6,993 bases of DNA from Candidatus Firestonebacteria bacterium RIFOXYA2_FULL_40_8. GTDB taxonomy: Bacteria > Oederibacteriota > D2-FULL-39-29. Below the pieces are notes generated by a model, which was not told the origin of the DNA, did no database searches, and saw only the letters and a program-made list of their open reading frames with translations. This document shows positions 4,282 to 6,993 of this stretch, piece after piece; positions within the stretch are counted from its first letter, which is position 1, and the number at the start of each line of letters is the position of its first letter. Location: NCBI GenBank assembly GCA_001778355.1, contig MFGS01000112.1:5050-12042 (forward strand), given 5' to 3'. The position numbers were made by a program, and so were the translations under genes.

Positions 4282-6593
4282 TTATTCATGGCCTTTTTAA
4301 CCAATTGGATATTTTCTTTTACTCTGGGATAGTCCGGCTTGAGAGAATAAACAAGTTCCCACTCCCGCAACGCCTCTGCATACATTTTTTTTCTGTAATA
4401 GATCACTCCCATATTATGACGGATATCCGCTCTGGAAGGACTAAGCTCTGTTGCTTTTTTATATTCAACAAGAGCCCGATCAATATCACCCATATTTTCA
4501 TAAGCTACCCCGAGATTGTTGCGCGCATCCGGATTTCCGGGACTGAGCGCCAGCGCTTTGTTATAATACTCAATCGCTTTGCCGTATTGCTTTTTCTCAT
4601 GATAAAGTATGCCCATATTGGCAAACGGTTCCGAAAAATCAGGTTTTAAAGTAATTGCATTCTCATAAGCCTTAATGGCTGGACCGTCCATTTTTCTTAT
4701 GGCGTAAACCGTACCTATTCCGTTATACGCTTCGGCATAATTGGGATTAAAACCCAGAGCTTTATTATAAAACTCCAGCGCCTTATCATACTCGCCCTGC
4801 TGATAATAAATCACTCCCATATTCGTATAATCTCTGGCAGAAGAAGGACTGTTACTGACGGATTTTTGCGTGTATTTGACAGCTCTTTCGTTATCTCCCA
4901 TACCCATAAAGACCACTCCAAGATTATTGGGAACCCACTCGGAATCATATCCGACTACACCGCACTTCTCATACGCCTCAATCGCTTTTGCCTTGTCTTT
5001 AATCCTGAGGTAATACTCTCCGTAAGCATAATAGTACTGGGCTAAAACATCTCTCAAGAGATAATCCGTATGATCTTCTTTTGAGCCGGTAAGATCATAA
5101 CTTTTCCCGGGATCAAGCGGTTTTCCGGGATTACCTCTTACAAGTTTTAAAAGTATCCCGTGCTGCTCTTTCTTGAAATCCTGAAACAAAGAGTCCTTAC
5201 TGCCAATGATCGGAATAAAAACAGGCCTGTTGGTCTCCATAACAATTTCCCGGTGCAATTTATTCCTGAGAGCATCCCGGTCGCGTCTGGAGATTCTCAG
5301 AAAGTTTTCCCCGTAAATATTTTTAAAAACTATTCCGAGCTCATCGTATATGGTCACATCCGGCCGGAGCTTGTCCACATATTTAAGATAACCGAGGGTA
5401 AACATTTGATTGTCCCCCTCGCAGAAAAATATAGCATCTTTGTCCAGGGATTTTAAAATATTTGTTCCGTAATTATACGCGATGGTGTTATTTTTAAGAT
5501 TATTAACTTTGATATTGTCAAATAAAGGAAAAAGCAGAAGCAGGGGCAGCATGAAGCGCGCGTACTTAAATTTCTCCGCCAGATAAAAATAGCCGAAACC
5601 GGCAAAGACAGCCGTAAGCACAAACGCCGGAATAAAGAAAACCACATTCACATAAATATTCCTGGGATTTATCTCGTAATTAAGTACATACATCAGCCCT
5701 AAAGTAGAAGTAAGAAAGAAAAGAAGAAAAACATAGAAAAGTTTTCTGTTTTTTTTATAGAAAGCATAAATACCGGGCAGTACAGGAAGAAGAAGCAGAG
5801 GTGTTAATTCGAAATATAACCATTTTATAAAAACCCAGCTCATGTCAAGAAAACCGGTGAGTGTATAAGGCCGTGTCGTAATATCCCCGTACTGTCCTCT
5901 TCGGATATGGTACCAGAGGCGTTCAAGATTATACGGCTGACCCCAATTCATCACGGGATTAGAGTTCGCGCTGAATAAAAGATACAAGTAGGAAAGAACT
6001 CCTAAAAATGCAAAACAGGCTATCTTAAGTACCGCTCCGGACTTGAACCATTCCTTTCTTTGATAATATATAAGCAGCAGCAAAGCCGGGAAAGACAGCG
6101 CCACGGTGTGATGATTTGAAAGACCAAGACCTATAAGAAGTCCAAAGATATACGGCCGGTTATTGAATACGGTCAGAAACATGGAAAATATCAAAAAAAG
6201 ATTCAGGGTATAAATGCCGCCCTTGGAATGGAGCGCCTGGGTCCAGAACGTTTCACTGAAAAGTAAAAGAACCGCGGTAAAAGCTGCCGCATAAAATGCG
6301 TTTTTCTCCCCATCAAGGAGCCGTTTCATAATGAACAAAAGCAGAAGGACCGAGAGCGCGCCAAAGAATACGGAAAGTAAATTTATCCGATACGCAATAT
6401 TGGCTAAAGGGATATATGTAAACAAATGGGAGAGCATGGTAAAGACGGGATAACCCGGTGGATGGCCTACGCCTAAAGTGTACGTAGCGGCATCCAATTC
6501 TCCGTCATCTCCTATATATATGGTAGGGCAGGCGGTGTAAACCAGGAGCAGAAGAGAGAAGAGCAGAATTACCGGGGATAAATACTTTCGCAT
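4278..6593 (-). CDS. DUF2723 (GT-C type, TMEM260-like) integral membrane protein with C-terminal TPR repeats
   Basis: This 771-residue protein has two parts. Residues 1 to about 360 form a polytopic membrane region with roughly ten hydrophobic segments. It carries DUF2723 hallmarks: CPTIYIGDDGEL (22-33), with an acidic DDGE typical of GT-C active sites in the first periplasmic loop; LGVGHPPGYPVF (40-51); HSKGGIYTLN (122-131); LSNHHT (158-163); NPVMNWGQP (212-220); and RRGQYGD (231-237). Residues about 365-515 are a soluble linker domain. Residues about 517-757 hold six or seven TPR units of 34 residues, for example from 588, 622, 656, 690 and 724, ending in an NPNYAEAYN or PDFSEP type turn. 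The eukaryotic relative TMEM260 is a protein O-mannosyltransferase with the same membrane-plus-TPR layout, so a lipid-linked-sugar glycosyltransferase is the best guess; acceptor and sugar are unknown. The ATG directly follows the obg stop and has a strong ribosome site. Confidence 0.88.
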   Translation of the reverse strand: MRKYLSPVILLFSLLLLVYTACPTIYIGDDGELDAATYTLGVGHPPGYPVFTMLSHLFTYIPLANIAYRINLLSVFFGALSVLLLLFIMKRLLDGEKNAFYAAAFTAVLLLFSETFWTQALHSKGGIYTLNLFLIFSMFLTVFNNRPYIFGLLIGLGLSNHHTVALSFPALLLLIYYQRKEWFKSGAVLKIACFAFLGVLSYLYLLFSANSNPVMNWGQPYNLERLWYHIRRGQYGDITTRPYTLTGFLDMSWVFIKWLYFELTPLLLLPVLPGIYAFYKKNRKLFYVFLLFFLTSTLGLMYVLNYEINPRNIYVNVVFFIPAFVLTAVFAGFGYFYLAEKFKYARFMLPLLLLFPLFDNIKVNNLKNNTIAYNYGTNILKSLDKDAIFFCEGDNQMFTLGYLKYVDKLRPDVTIYDELGIVFKNIYGENFLRISRRDRDALRNKLHREIVMETNRPVFIPIIGSKDSLFQDFKKEQHGILLKLVRGNPGKPLDPGKSYDLTGSKEDHTDYLLRDVLAQYYYAYGEYYLRIKDKAKAIEAYEKCGVVGYDSEWVPNNLGVVFMGMGDNERAVKYTQKSVSNSPSSARDYTNMGVIYYQQGEYDKALEFYNKALGFNPNYAEAYNGIGTVYAIRKMDGPAIKAYENAITLKPDFSEPFANMGILYHEKKQYGKAIEYYNKALALSPGNPDARNNLGVAYENMGDIDRALVEYKKATELSPSRADIRHNMGVIYYRKKMYAEALREWELVYSLKPDYPRVKENIQLVKKAMNK

Positions 6594-6993
6594 TTAACCT
6601 TCCTTATCTCTCAACTTTTTAACTTTATCAAAAACTGCGAAAACAAGGTCTTTCAGTCCCTCCCCTTTCATCGCGGAGATGGAATATACTTTTCCTTTTC
6701 TTTTCGCTGTAAGGTATTTTTTTAGTTTTTTAAGTTGCAGATCCGCGCCTGGCATATCTATCTTATTTGCTACTATCACCTGCGGTTTTTTCAAAAGTGT
6801 TTTACTGTAAGCCCCGAGCTCTTTATTAATTGCTTCGTAATCTTTTCTCGGATCCCTGCCGTAAGCTGATATATCTATCATATGCACGAGGACTTTGGTA
6901 CGTTCAATGTGTCTTAAAAATTCATCACCCAGTCCTACCCCTTCCGAAGCGCCTTCTATAAGCCCGGGAAGGTCTGCCCAGACAAAACTCGTA
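6594..6993 (-). CDS. obg: GTPase Obg (CgtA/ObgE), C-terminal part of the G domain; 5' end outside window
   Basis: Obg is a conserved GTPase associated with late assembly of the 50S ribosomal subunit and with stress control. The 132 visible residues start within the G domain, shortly before G3, and continue past the window edge. They contain G3/switch II DLPGLIEGASEGVGLG (7-22), the Obg signature EFLRHIERT (24-32), G4 NKID (76-79) and G5 SAMKGEGL (106-113). The frame is open to the last base of the window, so a start at the internal Met (6885-6887) would be wrong because it would cut off G3. The glycine-rich Obg fold and G1/G2 lie outside. The protein ends about 19 residues after G5 with KVKKLRDKEG, so it lacks both the OCT domain of many Firmicute homologues and the acidic tail of ObgE. 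It is the upstream member of a coupled cluster with the DUF2723-TPR gene. Confidence 0.95.
   Translation of the reverse strand, partial: TSFVWADLPGLIEGASEGVGLGDEFLRHIERTKVLVHMIDISAYGRDPRKDYEAINKELGAYSKTLLKKPQVIVANKIDMPGADLQLKKLKKYLTAKRKGKVYSISAMKGEGLKDLVFAVFDKVKKLRDKEG
6598..6605 (-). promoter_or_regulatory. Ribosome binding site of the DUF2723-TPR gene inside the end of obg
   Basis: AAGGAAGG on the minus strand lies 4 bases before the ATG at 6591-6593 and within the last codons of obg. With the stop codon TAA directly touching the ATG, this gives efficient reinitiation and marks the two genes as one transcript. Confidence 0.7.

Noticed and set aside
5453..5647. Minus-strand open frame in another frame of the DUF2723 gene
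   Set aside because: It has no domain and lies entirely inside the long, well-supported reading frame.
6594..6887. A separate 97-residue gene starting at the internal Met
   Set aside because: The frame stays open to the window edge and the upstream residues contain the Obg G3 motif, so this is the 3' part of obg.

Overview
The window comes from a diderm (Gram-negative type) bacterium. It carries lipid A biosynthesis genes (lpxK and an LpxL/LpxM-family acyltransferase), an LPS-type heptosyltransferase, a lipoprotein with a signal peptide and lipobox, and the conserved GTPase Obg. Base composition is moderately AT-rich. The combination of a DUF2723-TPR membrane protein, a minimal Obg and palindromic intergenic repeats is reminiscent of uncultivated lineages such as Omnitrophota, Elusimicrobiota or Firestonebacteria. 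That placement is an impression from the sequence and has not been tested. No phage, plasmid, CRISPR, tRNA or rRNA gene is visible.

All six genes lie on the minus strand, so transcription runs from high to low coordinates. The first cluster is the 3' end of obg (6594-6993), a DUF2723/TPR integral membrane protein (4278-6593) and a lipoprotein (3346-4281). Obg's stop codon touches the next ATG, and the next junction is a 4-base ATGA overlap, so the three genes look translationally coupled. The second cluster is lpxK (1957-2961) and the late acyltransferase gene (1073-1960), also joined by an ATGA overlap. It is followed after about 150 bases by a GT9 heptosyltransferase (1-925, cut by the window edge). 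These last three genes form a lipid A/LPS-core module: 4'-phosphorylation of the lipid A disaccharide, secondary acylation, then heptose addition to the inner core.

The only two non-coding stretches (926-1072 and 2962-3345) each hold a palindromic, MITE-like inverted-repeat element. The two belong to different repeat families. The element at about 943-1081 has arms built of 7-base units (consensus AATGACT), and one arm supplies the stop codon of the acyltransferase gene. The element at 3050-3311 has 36-base outer arms (33/36 matching) and a second, inner repeat pair, and it abuts a perfect 10-bp hairpin at the lipoprotein stop codon. These elements are the least explained part of the window. 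The genes themselves belong to known families except the lipoprotein, which I do not recognise.
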